A model generated the notes under the pieces. That model had not been told where the DNA came from and made no database searches. It was given only the letters and a program-made list of their open reading frames with translations. A program made the position numbers and the translations under genes. Positions 1 to 11,335 of a stretch of 64,000 nt of DNA are shown one piece after another (position 1 is the first letter of the stretch; each line of letters starts with the position of its first letter). Location: the NCBI RefSeq assembly GCF_027172205.1, contig NC_070614.1, forward strand, positions 31,124,501-31,188,500, in the 5' to 3' direction. This DNA comes from Podarcis raffonei (lineage: Eukaryota > Chordata > Lepidosauria > Squamata > Lacertidae).

Positions 1-89
1 AGACTGAGATACCTGCAAGTCTTATCAATTAGCATCCTTTAAATGTAATTTAAACCTTGGCCACCCAAATGGGGAGGGGGTATTCTTTC

Positions 90-335
90 TGAATACCTTC
101 TCTGTGTTGCAGTTCATTGCAAAGTGTGCAAATTATCCTATATTTTTTCAATGTATTAAAGGCTTTGTAGTGCTTTTGTATATATTTGTGAACATGCTAG
201 TTGGGCCTCCCCCGTGTGGTGGCATGTGTGTGGTTGCCTGGAGGTGGAGAACCAAAGGGAGTATGGAAAGTCCCCTGGAAATTAGTCCCACTGGTATAAA
301 TTTAATGAGTCACATTATTTGGTCATTTTTCATGG
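90..335 (+). repeat. Interspersed repeat, copy 1 (LTR-like fossil, partial)
   Basis: This stretch aligns by eye with 4205-4445: both contain 'gcagttcattgca', then 'gcttttatatatttgt' or near it, and end near 'aatgagtcacat'. The second copy carries a polyadenylation-like 'ggaataaag' downstream, so the family may be an LTR. That is inference from layout only; no family name can be given. It looks old and broken. Confidence 0.4.
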
Positions 336-424
336 AAAACAAAGTTGTTAAAAAATACTGTGAGGACACTTAGAAACTTTGAAGAGTTTATATGTTATGG
401 GGAAAGTAAGTTTTGTAAGATCTA

Positions 425-898
425 TTGGAGGATTGTGCACAATGGCCAGAGAATGTACAAACTCCAGTCAGTGTATGCCTATTTCTCAAGTTCTGTTGGA
501 GACTGTGTGTACTGACTAGGGAATGTGAAGAATTTCCTCTTCCACGAAGAATTATGTGCATAGTCTCCACAATGACTGTTGGACAGTGGTGGGTGGTTAT
601 GCACATTAACTGCTCTACTTACCTTGCTGAGGTTCTGGACTGCAGGTCGGACGTAGAGGAATGGTGGGAGGAACCAGCAGGAGAACCACCAAAGAAAGAC
701 GTCTCAGAGCCTAGGGAGTGGCAGTGGGGTAATGATGTGTGTTCAGAGGGGGAAGAGGGAGAAGACTGGGAAGAGGAGGTATCCGAAGATGAAAAGGTAA
801 CAAGATTTAGTGAACAGGAAGAGGCTGTAGCAGAGGCAGAAGTGGAGACAAGAGAAGAAGGAGGCCAAGATCGAGTTTCCCCAGGGGAAAGCTCATAG
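425..898 (+). other. Acidic open frame of unknown origin
   Basis: An open frame of 157 codons. Its second half, from about residue 70, is very rich in Glu and Asp (runs such as 'EGEEGEDWEEEVSEDE') with several Trp, while the first half looks like unselected translation. I do not recognise a family. Acidic, Trp-bearing segments like this occur in remnants of mobile-element proteins, and the frame lies just downstream of a dispersed repeat, so a degraded element is the likeliest source. A host exon cannot be excluded, but no convincing splice sites or start context were found. Confidence 0.2.
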
Positions 899-2054
899 TT
901 TTAAAATCCAAGGCATATGAAAACGTTGAATGAAATAAAATGCAGCACAACACTGAGGCAGGCACTGGGGAACCCCTTTGATTTGTGAGTTTCACGGTGA
1001 GAGGCAGTATATATTTTTATTGGTTTCATCAGTTACAATTGTAAAAAGTAATTTAAAAAATGCAATACAGATCTCAACTTAAACAGCTTGTTGAAAGAGA
1101 AAGACAACAGAGAGGGCAGTTGTCTAAAGTAGACACTTTTATAAGTACTTTCTTTTAGAAAATAATGTGAAGTCCCTGATAATAAGAGTCCCTAAAGATC
1201 GTCCAAATAGACTGCAGTGATAAAGCTTATATTAACAGTATTATAAGCCTGAAAAAACATAAATTTTACATTTGTTACCTTCACAAATTAGTGTGGTGTA
1301 AGCAATAAATAAATTTCCCCTTTAAAAAAACCCCCATCAATTATAGAGAAAATTGTGACTGAAAATTATCAAAAAGGAGTGGCTGAACAGTGCTTGTGAA
1401 TTTCAAGTCACCTTTTATTTTGTTCTACAGATCATCTTACCAGTGGTCTGAACCCTTCATCCAGTGCTATTTTTATAGGGGGGGGGGAGTTGCAGAAGCT
1501 CACAATGAACACCTCCCTTGTTCTCTTACAGTGGCAAAGGTGTCCACCTGAGAGCTGCAGGAACTGAGTTCCAGTGAGTTCCACCTGAAAAAAACCTTTC
1601 CTTCAACCTTCCTGAGTGCCTGCATTTCCATCCAAGCTCAAGAGTACACATCATGAGGTCTCCCAAGGGTCTTTTTCTGACCAGGAATCATAGGCAGGAA
1701 GGGAGGTAGAAAAATGAGGCAGAAGCATTTACAGGAAAGAAGACCTTGGGCATCTTAGCAACAATGAAGTAATCTCAGAACCCTGCTCCTATTGACATTC
1801 TAAAAACCTTCTCAAGTGCATTGAACATGAATTAGAAATACGTAACCTTTGGGATTGTGCCCCCCTCAGAAACAATGCCAGATTTTTTTTTTTTACAGCA
1901 CTTTTTGGAACACATCCCTGAGACCTTTTGATTCCAACAGAACAAAATGACATTCTAGGCCCTAGTTACACTGCTCCAAACCCCAACTTCCACTATCCTG
2001 CACAATTCAAAAGTAAAGCTAAGGATTTTATGCTATCTGTGAATTTCACCTCTT
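899..2054. other. Intergenic stretch, nothing recognised
   Basis: No gene, RNA or named repeat was recognised. It contains a G run near 1479-1488 and T-rich patches. It is downstream (3') of the minus-strand OR at 2055-2993 and may include that gene's 3' UTR. Confidence 0.5.
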
Positions 2055-2993
2055 TTAGGAAATAATTTTCTTCATCATTCTCCTTTGCAGTGCCCCCTTC
2101 ACATCATTGTTTCTGAGGGTGTAGATCAGTGGGTTCAACAAAGGGGAGAGTATGTTGTTAAAAAGGGCAATCTTGCTATCTTTGCTAAGTGAGTAGCTGG
2201 AGAAGGGCCTGACATATTGAAACATAGAGCTGCCATAGAAGAGCAGGACAACTGTGAGATGAGAAGCACAAGTTGAAAAGGCTTTCCTCATCCCAGAGGA
2301 AGAATGCATTTTCAGAACCCTCAAGATGATGTGAATATAGGAAAGGAGGACACACATGCCTGGTCCGATGCCCATTATAGGGCTAGCAGCCAGCATGGCA
2401 ATAATATTTCCAGAGATATCACCACAGGAAATAGCTAGGAGGGGAGGGATGTCACAGAAGAAGTAGTTGATCTTATTGATACCACAAAGGGGCAGGCGCA
2501 ATGTGAAAAGGGTGTGGATGGTGGCATTGAGTGAACTTGTGAGCCAAGAAGCTGACACTAGTTGGGCACAGAGTTTGTAATTCATGACCACATTATAGCG
2601 GAGAGGATTGCAGATGGCAACGTAACGATCATAAGCCATGGCAGCCAACAGGAGTGGCTCAGTACCAATGAATAAGATGAAGAAAAAGAGTTGCATCTTG
2701 CATCTTTCATGTGAGATGGCATTTGTCCCTGAGATCAGATGCACTATTATCTGTGGAATAGTGGTTGTAGTCTGGCAGATGTCCAGGAGGGATAGATTGC
2801 TCAGAAAGAAATACATGGGAGTTTGAAGATTTGGTTGTAAGCAGACAAGAATGATGATCAGAACATTCCCCATCAGTGTGAAGGTATAAGTGATTAGAAG
2901 AAATCCAGTGAAGAGAAAACGCCATTCATTAAGCTTTGAAAATGCCAGGAAGATGAATTCGGATGGAGCGGATTCATTACAGACATGACCCAT
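2055..2993 (-). CDS. Olfactory receptor, class II, OR5V1-like
   Basis: An intronless odorant receptor of 312 residues, the usual OR length. It is a seven-helix GPCR expected in the cilia of olfactory neurons, signalling through Golf. Visible OR hallmarks: an N-glycosylation site NES at residue 6, GN at 42-43 in TM1, PMYFFL at 59-64 in TM2, the conserved Cys98 that pairs with an ECL2 cysteine, MAYDRY at 119-124 closing TM3, CDIPPLL after Cys180, KAFSTCASH before TM6, and PLLNPLIY in TM7. The sequence around 'NYFFCDIPPLL' and 'SSYSLSKDSK' resembles mammalian OR5V1 as I remember it; this family call is inference. The Met at 2993 gives the normal short N-terminus. No disabling change is seen. It stands alone, about 5.7 kb from the next OR, which is on the other strand. 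Confidence 0.93.
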   Translation of the reverse strand: MGHVCNESAPSEFIFLAFSKLNEWRFLFTGFLLITYTFTLMGNVLIIILVCLQPNLQTPMYFFLSNLSLLDICQTTTTIPQIIVHLISGTNAISHERCKMQLFFFILFIGTEPLLLAAMAYDRYVAICNPLRYNVVMNYKLCAQLVSASWLTSSLNATIHTLFTLRLPLCGINKINYFFCDIPPLLAISCGDISGNIIAMLAASPIMGIGPGMCVLLSYIHIILRVLKMHSSSGMRKAFSTCASHLTVVLLFYGSSMFQYVRPFSSYSLSKDSKIALFNNILSPLLNPLIYTLRNNDVKGALQRRMMKKIIS

Positions 2994-4050
2994 TGGATGA
3001 GCTTCATAAATAGATTTTTATCTGCTGATACATTATTAGTGGAAAAACCAAAATACATTATTAGTGATAAAACAGGAAATTGAATTAGCAAAGCATTAAT
3101 ACTTTGGCATTGCAAAACAGATTCAACTTTTTGTTTCATTTTTCTCTATCTGCATATATGCTAATGTAAGCTTGTGGGGCAGAATTGGACTAGATGGTCT
3201 CCAGGATCCTTTCCATCTCTTGATCCCAATTTTAGACAAGAGGTTGCCTTCCGACTTGGCCTGTGAATAATCTCTTTTATTAATTAGAGATCATATGTTA
3301 CCATAGGAACTAAATTGCTTGCCAATTGATATAATCAAGCTAGATCTTTGTGTGAAAAAGTGAGGAGATAGCAGTAAGTGTCAGACAGAATCTGGAAGCT
3401 GTGGAGTCTAAAAAGCTAACAACATATTAGAGTACTGTCTTTCTTTCTTGAGAGCTTATATGGGAGCAGTGGATTTGGCTGTCTGCTGGGGTGGTCCAGC
3501 CTTACATCTACTTATGCTTAACTCAAATATTACAATATTACAATAAATGCCCAATGACCACATTCAAAAGAAATCCAAACTTCCGTAAGAACTCTTCCCT
3601 AAAATGTCTCACCATTCATATTTGAGGTGTGTGTAATAAACTGTGTTCTCATTCCTCACACATATCTTTTACAATATTATATGGGCAGGTGGTCTCAGCT
3701 GTGTCTGGAAGTGCAAAGGAGTTGATTTATACAATAAACTTATACATGTCTATATGGAGGTTAAGTCCCATTGAGTTGAGCATCTCCCAACTCTAGTTGA
3801 GATTGCTACCTTGATTGTGGACAATGCTTTCAGGGACAGCAATGAATGAGTTAGCACTGTTAAATTAAGAGGTATCAGTTTATTAATAAAATACACTCTC
3901 AATCCTGCAGCAGAGATAACACTTAAATGAAAACATTTGTCAGTTCTGGTCTTCACATCACCCAGCTGAGTGGAGCACATTTTCCACTGAGTAGCACATT
4001 TTCCTTATAGTTTGCTCCCCCCTCAACTCATAGCAAGGTAAATTAGGATT
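2994..4050. other. Intergenic stretch upstream of the first OR
   Basis: No gene seen. This is the 5' side of the minus-strand OR at 2055-2993 and should hold its non-coding first exon and promoter, but neither could be located. A short piece near 3170-3225 ('tggactagatggtctccagg') resembles the 3' tail of a CR1/L2-type LINE or its SINE partner. Confidence 0.4.
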
Positions 4051-4640
4051 AATTTGGAAGCCCCTTCCTCACTGGTTCAGGCCTGTAAGACATCCCTCCA
4101 GGAAATGAAAACAGGCCAGGGAAGAAAAGCCAAGAAGGGATTAATCACAAGAAGACCCACAGTCTTAGTAATGGCAGCCTGTGTTGGATATAGAGAAAGA
4201 GTTCTTACCAAATACTTTTTCTGTGTGCAGTTCATTGCAGGAATCCCAAGAGTGAGAAGCGTTTTATTTAATTTCAGTCAAATAAATGCTGCATGGTGCT
4301 TTTATATATTTGTAGGCAAGTCAGCTGCCCCCTCCCACTGCAGAGGCGTTTATGTGTGTTGGAGGGGAAATCATAGGAGAGTATGAAAGAGAGAAAGCTA
4401 GGAAACTAACCCCACCAGACCAAATATAATGAGTCACATGAAACAACTTATTTATTGTTTGCTGCCCTCTTCTGTCTATTCAGGTTATGCTATTTCACAT
4501 GTCTCTTTATAACTTGATAATGCTTTGTGTTTGTGTGTTGAATGATTTCATGACATATCTCTTATATGCTCCAGGAATAAAGAAATCACTCTACATCTAA
4601 CATGCTTCTGAACAGCTACCACAGATTATTTATTTGCATG
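4051..4640 (+). repeat. LTR-like fossil, copy 2 of the 5' repeat family
   Basis: Shares its central part with 90-335. Its right end carries a TATA-like 'tttataacttgataa' and then 'ccaggaataaagaaatc', an order typical of a promoter followed by a polyadenylation signal in an LTR. The last 75 or so bases, from about 4557, recur almost unchanged at 5671-5749. The family could not be named. It looks like an old solo LTR or LTR fragment; no internal coding region was recognised. Confidence 0.4.
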
Positions 4641-4689
4641 TTCAGACCCAGAAACCTCCCCCCTAAATAAATTCACACTTGACTCAAAT

Positions 4690-5670
4690 TTTGGTTTTGG
4701 TTTTTGGCAGAATTTTGGCCACAACTTTATTGATTACAGAAAGTGACTGGTTGCATAGGCTCTGGTTCGACTAGCTCCCTGCCATGCAGGTAGGGCTGAC
4801 CCAGGGTTCCAGCATAGGTCAGCCAAGGGTGAACACCTGGATACGCAGAAAGCCAGGAATGGGCTAACTCCGCCACCCAAATGTCCCCCTGGACTCAGGC
4901 ACGGGCACAACCCCCTCTCAGGGGTTGACCAAACTATTGAGTCCCTGGATTCCTTTAACAGAATACCCTTCACATAGGGATGGCGAGAGCGTTCTCCCAT
5001 CCCTATCACCTGAACCAGAGCCTATCCGCAACCTTACAAGTTGTAACGATTTGCTATGCGGCAGGCGAAACCCAAATGGCAACAGCCAATCAGCCAAGTG
5101 GGGAAAATTCCTGCTGTGCCCCTGTCCCAACGACAGACAACACACGAGGGCATAGCAAGGTCAAGCATGCAAGCCCAAAATATAGGGACAGGTGGGCAGG
5201 TGTTCCGAATGTACATGCCGAAAGAGGAAACTCTGGGTCACGTGCATGGGAGAAGAAGAAGAAGAGTTTGGATTTGATATCCCACTTTATCACTACCCAA
5301 AGGAGTCTCAAAGCAGCTAACATTCTCCTTTCCCTTCCTCCCCCACAACAAACACTCTGTGAGGTCAGTGGGGCTGAGAGACTTCAAAGAAGTGTGACTA
5401 GCCCAAGGTCACCCAGCAGCTGCATGAGGAGGAGCAGAGACGCAAACCCGGTTCCCCAGATTACGAGACTACCGCTGTTAACCACAACACCACACCGGCT
5501 CCCATGGGCATAAATAGGTCCCTTTGTGTCCCATTGGCCAGATTGCACCTAGCTTCGAGAGACCTTCCAATCGGGTGTTGTGGCTGACCAATCGTACCCA
5601 CCCACAACACAGGGTATCGGTTCTCCAGGTCTCACCGCAATACATGCCCTCTTTAAGGGAGGACCCGATT
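4690..5670 (-). mobile_element. LTR-like fossil on the minus strand, interrupted by a SINE
   Basis: Read on the minus strand it has a 'ctatttatg' TATA-like box near 5510-5520 and, towards its left end, 'caataaagttgtggcc' near 4720-4740, a polyadenylation signal in the position expected for an LTR. The same AATAAAG plus TGTGGCC string occurs in the element at about 37440-38215, suggesting a related family. A SINE (5251-5502) is inserted in it. The 75-base repeats at 4557-4635 and 5671-5749 lie on either side. Probably an ERV or Gypsy-type solo LTR; old, with no internal genes seen. Confidence 0.4.
5251..5502 (-). mobile_element. tRNA-derived SINE, squamate type
   Basis: On the minus strand it runs from 'gagccggtgtggtg' through a tRNA-like pol III promoter (A-box region, then B-box-like 'ggttcgantc') and a body including 'ccttgggctagtcac' to a (CTT)n tail. 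The same family forms the outer SINE at 61241-61850. It is flanked by CATGGG at 5245-5250 and 5503-5508, a plausible short target-site duplication. The family is a common squamate SINE; the exact Repbase name was not determined. Confidence 0.75.
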
Positions 5671-5749
5671 TCTCTTATACTCCAGGAATAAAGAAATCAC
5701 TCTACATCTAACATGCTTCTGAACAGCTACCATAGATTATTTATTTATT
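5671..5749 (+). repeat. Direct repeat of 4557-4635
   Basis: About 75 bases match 4557-4635 with few changes ('ggaataaagaaatcac', 'catgcttctgaacagc'). The pair encloses the minus-strand LTR-like element. It is far too long to be an ordinary target-site duplication. Confidence 0.7.
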
Positions 5750-6889
5750 AAAAATATTTATCTGAAGTAAAACAAAAACAAACCGACTGTTCATAATTTT
5801 AAGGACACATTCAAGGACACATCCCAGCAGGATACAAATGCTAAAAAGGATTAAAATTAAGGTTGGTGAGAGGTGTGGCTTGGTAGAGGGTTTAGCCTGG
5901 ACAGAATACTGAGAACCTGGCAGGCCTAGACAAGTGATCCTTGGGCCTGAAATTCCCATCTCTGTTCTTGGCTAATCTCTGTTCATAATATACAAATAGC
6001 AATTGGGTTGATATTTTGCTTTGTGGTTTTCCCTTGTTAGATGCTTTGGGCAGGACTTCTTCATTAATGCACAACAGATGGGGTCTTATTTTCACTGTGG
6101 GCACCTGGAGAATTCTTCTGATGCTGTGTAGAAAAGATCCCCAAGGTGTTCTCCAGAGCTTTAAAGTCACTGTGTCACTGTTTCCAGAAACACATGATGC
6201 TGGAGAGCAGTAAGGCCAAACAACTCCACCATTTTTCTCTGTAGCTTTGGTGACTTAACTAAGAGCTGCAATTCCAAATGAGGTGCAAATTCTGCTCACT
6301 CTTTGAAATGAGATGAAACCATTTTGATCATCAGCCTGTTTCCCCTGCTTATTTAGCAAGACAACTGAGGTAGTTAAATTGGTGAGTTATCTGAACTTGA
6401 CAATGAATATTTGGACCTATGCTTCTACTTCAGATAGGTATACTTTTAGTATAATAGTGGTTATGAAGGCAACTTGGCAACTATATGGCATTACACAAGG
6501 TCCCTCTAAGAACTCCAACCACAAATTGAAGCCTCTAGTTAAATTAAAATTAATTTTATGCTTCATTAGATGTGCATCAGCCTTCAGAAGACCCATTTTT
6601 GTTTTTAATAATGGATGTTTTCGTCATTAGGGACCTGATTTTGTTAGTAGTTTTGGATTGAAATATTCATATAGTTATTTGGTTACTTATGTAATTTCTT
6701 GACTGTATTGGATATTTGTATTGTATATGCTTGCCTATAAACAATGGATAAAGCAGTACATAAACAACTTTTCCCTTCTCCCCTTTCTTCTGTACAACCA
6801 AGCCTGAAAAGATGCCGTGTTCTACCCTACTGAGTTGACATATGAGACATATGTCATTCTGATCATTTCAGTAAGGATCCTATAATATT

Positions 6890-7005
6890 CATAGATTCAT
6901 ATAATGGATTCATAGCATCATAGTCCAACCTCCTGCAATGCAGGAATGGGCTTGAACCCACAACCTTGAGTCGAAGAGTCTCAAAGTCTACTGACAAACT
7001 TTAGA
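6890..7005 (-). mobile_element. tRNA-Lys-like SINE fragment with LINE-type tail
   Basis: Contains 'cctgcaatgcaggaa' and, further on, a degenerate 'gaagagtctcaaagtct' corresponding to the tRNA part. On the minus strand this is the order tRNA head, then 'cctgcattgcagg', then 'ttggactatgatg'. The tail matches the 3' end of the LINE at 63503-63830. Confidence 0.55.
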
Positions 7006-7296
7006 CATGCCTGAGCTGAATTCTTGAACTCTTCACACACCTTTTCATACAGGTGACCTTATTTTGCATTGGGGAGGGAGGAGAGAGGTAGGCTTCTACC
7101 GTTTTTCTCCAGTAATGTAATGTAATGTAATGTGGCTTATTTGGGTCACAGGAAATTATCTGAGGGCACTCAAAGCAGTAATCTTGCTCAAGCTCAATAA
7201 CTCTTTGTCTTGTGATTGCCTGAATTACACAATAGTTCCGTTCAGACTTAAAGCTAAGTCAAACCATGGCTTAACACAAGGATAGTCAATATAGTG

Positions 7297-7370
7297 CACT
7301 CCAGATATTGCTTGACTACAATTCCCATCATCCTTGAACATTGGCCATGTTGGGTGGGACTGATTAAATG
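7297..7370. repeat. Palindromic MITE-like repeat (fragment)
   Basis: Shows 'gactacaattcccat' and 'ttggccatgttggg', the core of a short palindromic family seen many times in this window. A non-autonomous hAT-like DNA transposon is the likely source. Confidence 0.5.
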
Positions 7371-8229
7371 TACTGCATTGCCTTTTAGAACAAATGGACA
7401 AATATATGGGCTACTGGGGGGTGGATCTCAATTTCAATGCTTCTCTAAGATTCCTGCTGCTGCCATGCTGCTGTGAGTTAATGCATGCTTTGGCTTAGTG
7501 TGCAATGCATAAAAAGTATACCATTAGGTACACTGCCTTGGGAAAACCCATGATTAAATATTTTCATTATCATTATCATTGTTCAGACATTATGGTAGGA
7601 AGACATTATATCTGTGAAAACAGCAAATATATAGGGGGAAATGTAATTTTACAAATTCATGCAAAATATGGGTTTTGATTGTACCTGTTGCTCATGTCAC
7701 ATAGTTGTCACAGATTTTATACAGATGACTTCCCATAAGAAGGTGATATCACACCTGTTGACACATTACGCTGAACAAAGGTGCAAACTGTCTCTACACA
7801 TGCACATCTCTTGGTGTAAAATGAATGGACATTTGTTGATTTGAACAGCTGAACTATTGTGTACATGTAGATTGATTATGCACTCCTTGAATGTTAACAT
7901 TACTATGGTCAGTCACTGTTTGCTAGCTTCATAACCATAACCTTGGAGAACCATAATAGTTGTTTTTGTATGGGATAACTCTCCCCTTCCCGAGTCTTTC
8001 TTAAATAGCATTAAACAATGTTATGTTCCTTTTTTCATATTAAGTGGAGACAAAAGAAAGGACTATTTCACCTGAAGCAAATAACATGATATTAACTACT
8101 ACAAGCTGTGTTAATGGTCATTACCTTAGGTAGCTTCAGAAAAGAATTAGTTGAATTCATGGAAAATAAGTTTTTTAGATTGATATTATCCATGGTAACT
8201 AAATGAGGAGGTGAGGAGGCTGTCCACCT

Positions 8230-8345
8230 GGATTGAACTCCAACTCTCAACAGTCATGAATAGTATGGCCAATGGACAGGGGTCATGAGAGCAGTATTCC
8301 AATGATATATGGAGGGTCACAAGTCCCCCACCCCTGGCTGAATGG
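8230..8345. repeat. Palindromic MITE-like repeat (diverged copy)
   Basis: Carries 'ttgaactccaactctcaa' and 'tatggccaatgg' in the order found in the other copies of the family. It lies about 0.3-0.4 kb upstream of the OR at 8660. Confidence 0.4.
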
Positions 8346-8659
8346 AACATCCTGAGCAGCAGGTGTTGGGGACATGCCATGTCTCCAAACATTTTAGAGG
8401 AATCTGATTGACTACTGTTGGAAACAGAATCATTGATGAGAGATCTGGTCTACTTGTTTAAATCTGTGTTCTTAGAGTACTTGTACTGACCTAGGGTGCA
8501 ACATAATATCTTTATTTACCACTGCTGCTGCTATTACTGCTATCACTCATGTTATTCTGTGGTCTTTCTAGGAAGGTGATTGAATAACCTAAATTCTTAT
8601 TCATGGTGCATTTTGTGACTGAGGCATACCTGCAGGGGAGCTCAAGATCAGCAAAGCAA

Positions 8660-9634
8660 ATGAAGAATGGCAGCTCTGTGTCTGAATTTCGGCTTCTGGG
8701 GTTCCAGAGTCTTCCAGGGTGGCAGACCCTACTCTTCACCATGTTCTTACTTATCTACCTCCTAACCATCACAGGCAATGTGGTTATTATTTCAGTCGTC
8801 AAGCTGGAGTCATATCTTCATTCCCCAATGTACTCTTTCCTCCAAAACCTCTCCTTCCTAGAGATCTGGTACACCACCACCATTGTGCCCAAGATGCTCA
8901 GTAGCCTCCTCATGGAGAACAGGAGCATATCCTTCATTGGATGCATGGCACAGCTCTACTTTTTTGTCTTCTTTGGTGCAACGGAGTGCTTCCTATTATC
9001 TGTAATGGCGTATGATAGGTACCTTGCAATCTGTGACCCATTGCATTATGCAGAAGCCATGAACACACAGTTCTGCACCCGCTTGGCAATAGGGTCTTGG
9101 GTGATTGGTCTCTTCACAGGGTTGCTACCTTCATTGCTGATCTCTAGGCTGCATTTCTGCAGATCTAACCAAATCAATCATTTCTTCTGTGACATCCCAC
9201 CTCTGCTGAAGCTCTCCTGTTCTGACACTTCCACCACCGAAATGAGCATTTTTGTGCTGTCTATATTGGTACTTTTCACATGTTTCTTGCTTACCTTGGT
9301 GTCCTATGCATTTATCATCAAGACTATCCTGAAAATCCCCTCTGTTTCTGGAAGAAAAAAGACTTTCTCCACCTGTGGCTCACACTTGGCTGTGGTGGTG
9401 ATATATTATGGCACCATGATCTCCATGTATGTTCGACCCAGTGCTAGTCTTTCATCAGAGCTGAATAAGGTGGTCTCCATCTTCTACACTGTGCTAACAC
9501 CACTTCTCAACCCTGTCATCTACAGTCTGAGGAACAAAGATTTCAAGGATGCCTTGCAGAAACTAGTCAATAGGAAATGTTTACATAGCTTGCCAAGTAG
9601 AGAAAGGAAGTCCATTGGCTTTAGTTGTTGTTAA
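8660..9634 (+). CDS. Olfactory receptor, class II, family 6/11-like
   Basis: An intact OR of 324 residues when started at Met 8660, just before the glycosylation site NGS at residues 3-5; the frame is open further up, but that extension has no OR character. Hallmarks: GN at 39-40, PMYSFL at 57-62, Cys95, MAYDRY at 116-121, 'NHFFCDIPPLL' in ECL2, 'KKTFSTCGSHLAVV' before TM6, and NPVIYSLRN in TM7. The C-terminal tail is somewhat longer than usual, ending in Cys-Cys, a possible palmitoylation site. 'LEIWYTTTIVPKML' in TM2 suggests the family 6/11 group; this is inference. It is the only plus-strand OR in the left half of the window. Expected role: odorant detection through Golf. Confidence 0.93.
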   Translation: MKNGSSVSEFRLLGFQSLPGWQTLLFTMFLLIYLLTITGNVVIISVVKLESYLHSPMYSFLQNLSFLEIWYTTTIVPKMLSSLLMENRSISFIGCMAQLYFFVFFGATECFLLSVMAYDRYLAICDPLHYAEAMNTQFCTRLAIGSWVIGLFTGLLPSLLISRLHFCRSNQINHFFCDIPPLLKLSCSDTSTTEMSIFVLSILVLFTCFLLTLVSYAFIIKTILKIPSVSGRKKTFSTCGSHLAVVVIYYGTMISMYVRPSASLSSELNKVVSIFYTVLTPLLNPVIYSLRNKDFKDALQKLVNRKCLHSLPSRERKSIGFSCC

Positions 9635-11151
9635 GGATGATCTCATGTACTTGTTTTGTTGTTATATTTTACCTTGCATTTACATTTAGAATTTCTGCAA
9701 ATTATCTGTGAGAAAAGCCAGGAATTGCATAGCCTTATAGAGTAAATTTCTAACACCATGTTCATGTGTTTATGGGTATTTACAAATGCATACTGGTGCT
9801 GATTTTATTATTGATTTATTAACAGCAGTTGAAGTTGTCCCTACACAAATCCAGAAAGGAGTCCCTAAGATGGTTGGATGGTGCCTTGTACAGCTCTTTC
9901 TGGCAACTACTGGTGCCAAAAATATTGCTCTACTTTCCTTTAACCATATCAGTGAGATGTGGAGGGGGGGCTGTCTTGTCATCTGGGCAGCCCTCCATAC
10001 ACACTATCCAGGCTTGTGCCCCAGAAAGGTCACTTTGCTGCTGCTAACACAACAGTTTGACTTCAACCTGGGAGGTGCACTCCATTGCCTCTCAGGACAG
10101 ACCCATGCTTGCAATAAAAATGTTACACTACAATCTAAAACTGTATGGAATACAAATACAGCACCAGATAATAAAATCAATTAGTACAGCAAGACTCTCA
10201 AGCAGCAAAACCACATGTTACACCTTAAGAGAGGTACCTCTAAAAATACTTTAAAGCTTAAGGATTTAGAGTAGGCCCACTGAAATGAATGAACATGACA
10301 ATGTTAGGTCATTTCAATATGTCAACTCTGATTAGAATTTAATTGGGTGCAACCCCATTATGAAGGCAGAGGAACTCATCACCTTGTTCAATAAAAAATG
10401 CATTATGGGCACTGGGTGAAGCTTTCTAAGAAGATCCTTATTTTTTCTTAGGTATTTTGCAATGTGAGTCACATAGAGAACATGTTGTTTTCTGCTATAG
10501 TGTCGTATAAAGGAAGAGCGTACTAAACACCCTTGAGAAATAGCTCTGGCTGTTATACCTTCTTGTGAAATATGTTTGATGTTTCACTGGGAAAGGTACC
10601 ACCATCTTTGCTCTGAATTGTATCTCTCTGTGTGTGTTTTTATGAATTCTTGCCACAATGTATAGGTTTGTAGAATGGCACACAATTTATAAGTAATTTT
10701 AACAAATTGGGGTTACCTTGAAATCTTTTGAAAGTTTTGCTTTGAAGACAAAACCTCAATTTTGCTTTGAAATTTTTTTGAGGGGTGGGGTGGGTTGAGT
10801 TTCCAGAACTTGAAATTTAGCAGTAACTATTAACATTAAGCGCATGTGCCTATATATGAAGAGAAAATTTCTAATAATGTGTAAGATAACCAAAGTTAAT
10901 TACTGTAATTTAATAATCAAAGGGAAATCTACTGCTTCATGAAGGTGTGGGTGACAGAATATTTATTCAGTCTTCAACTCATATACAGATGCAACACTCA
11001 AACATTTACAGGTCTTCTTAGAAAACTTATATATAAATAAGGTGTTTTTTTTAAAAAAAAACAGTCTACAAATATATTTAATGCTGTTCTGTGGGGCTTA
11101 CTCCCTAGTAAATGTGTAGAGAATTGCAGTCTATTTTAAGGTCTATTTAAA

Positions 11152-11200
11152 AACAACAGCAGCAGCAGCAAAAGCAGCAGCAGCAGCAACAACAACAACA
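11152..11200. repeat. (CAG/CAA)n microsatellite
   Basis: Alternating CAG and CAA triplets, about 49 bases, visible directly in the sequence. Confidence 0.9.
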
Positions 11201-11229
11201 TTTAGTTGTGACTTGGTTCAGAGACAGGG

Positions 11230-11335
11230 AACCTGTGGTTGTCCAAATATTGTTGAACACTAGCCTCCATTAGCCCCAACCAGCATAACTAATGGTCAAA
11301 GATGACAGATGTGCTAGTCCTGCAGCATCTGGAAG
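11230..11335. repeat. Palindromic MITE-like repeat
   Basis: On the minus strand it reads 'ttccagatgctgcagg' and ends 'ttcaacaatatttgg', with 'gaccattagttatgctgg' in the middle, matching the family seen at 20820, 35030 and 48123. Confidence 0.55.

Larger units (their letters stand above)
5750..8659. other. Intergenic stretch with repeat fragments
   Basis: No gene recognised. It holds a tRNA-Lys-like SINE fragment (6890-7005), a short (TAATG)n near 7109-7131, copies of the palindromic MITE family near 7297-7370 and 8230-8345, and a (CTG)-rich patch near 8521-8540. The last part should include the 5' exon and promoter of the plus-strand OR at 8660, which I could not define. Confidence 0.45.

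Noticed and set aside
876-890. Palindrome TTTCCCCAGGGGAAA, resembling an EBF (Olf-1) site
   Set aside because: Half-site spacing is one base off the EBF consensus, and it lies downstream of the nearest OR, not in a promoter position.
8603-8659. N-terminal extension of the OR at 8660
   Set aside because: The 19 extra residues have no OR character and the inner Met gives the normal NGS-bearing N-terminus. Similar extensions at 12523-12597, 16585-16701, 42197-42442, 48576-48695 and 56197-56292 are intron sequence upstream of splice acceptors.
9786-10184. Plus-strand open frame of 132 codons downstream of an OR
   Set aside because: No recognised family and no splice support; a second overlapping frame is equally open, as expected by chance.
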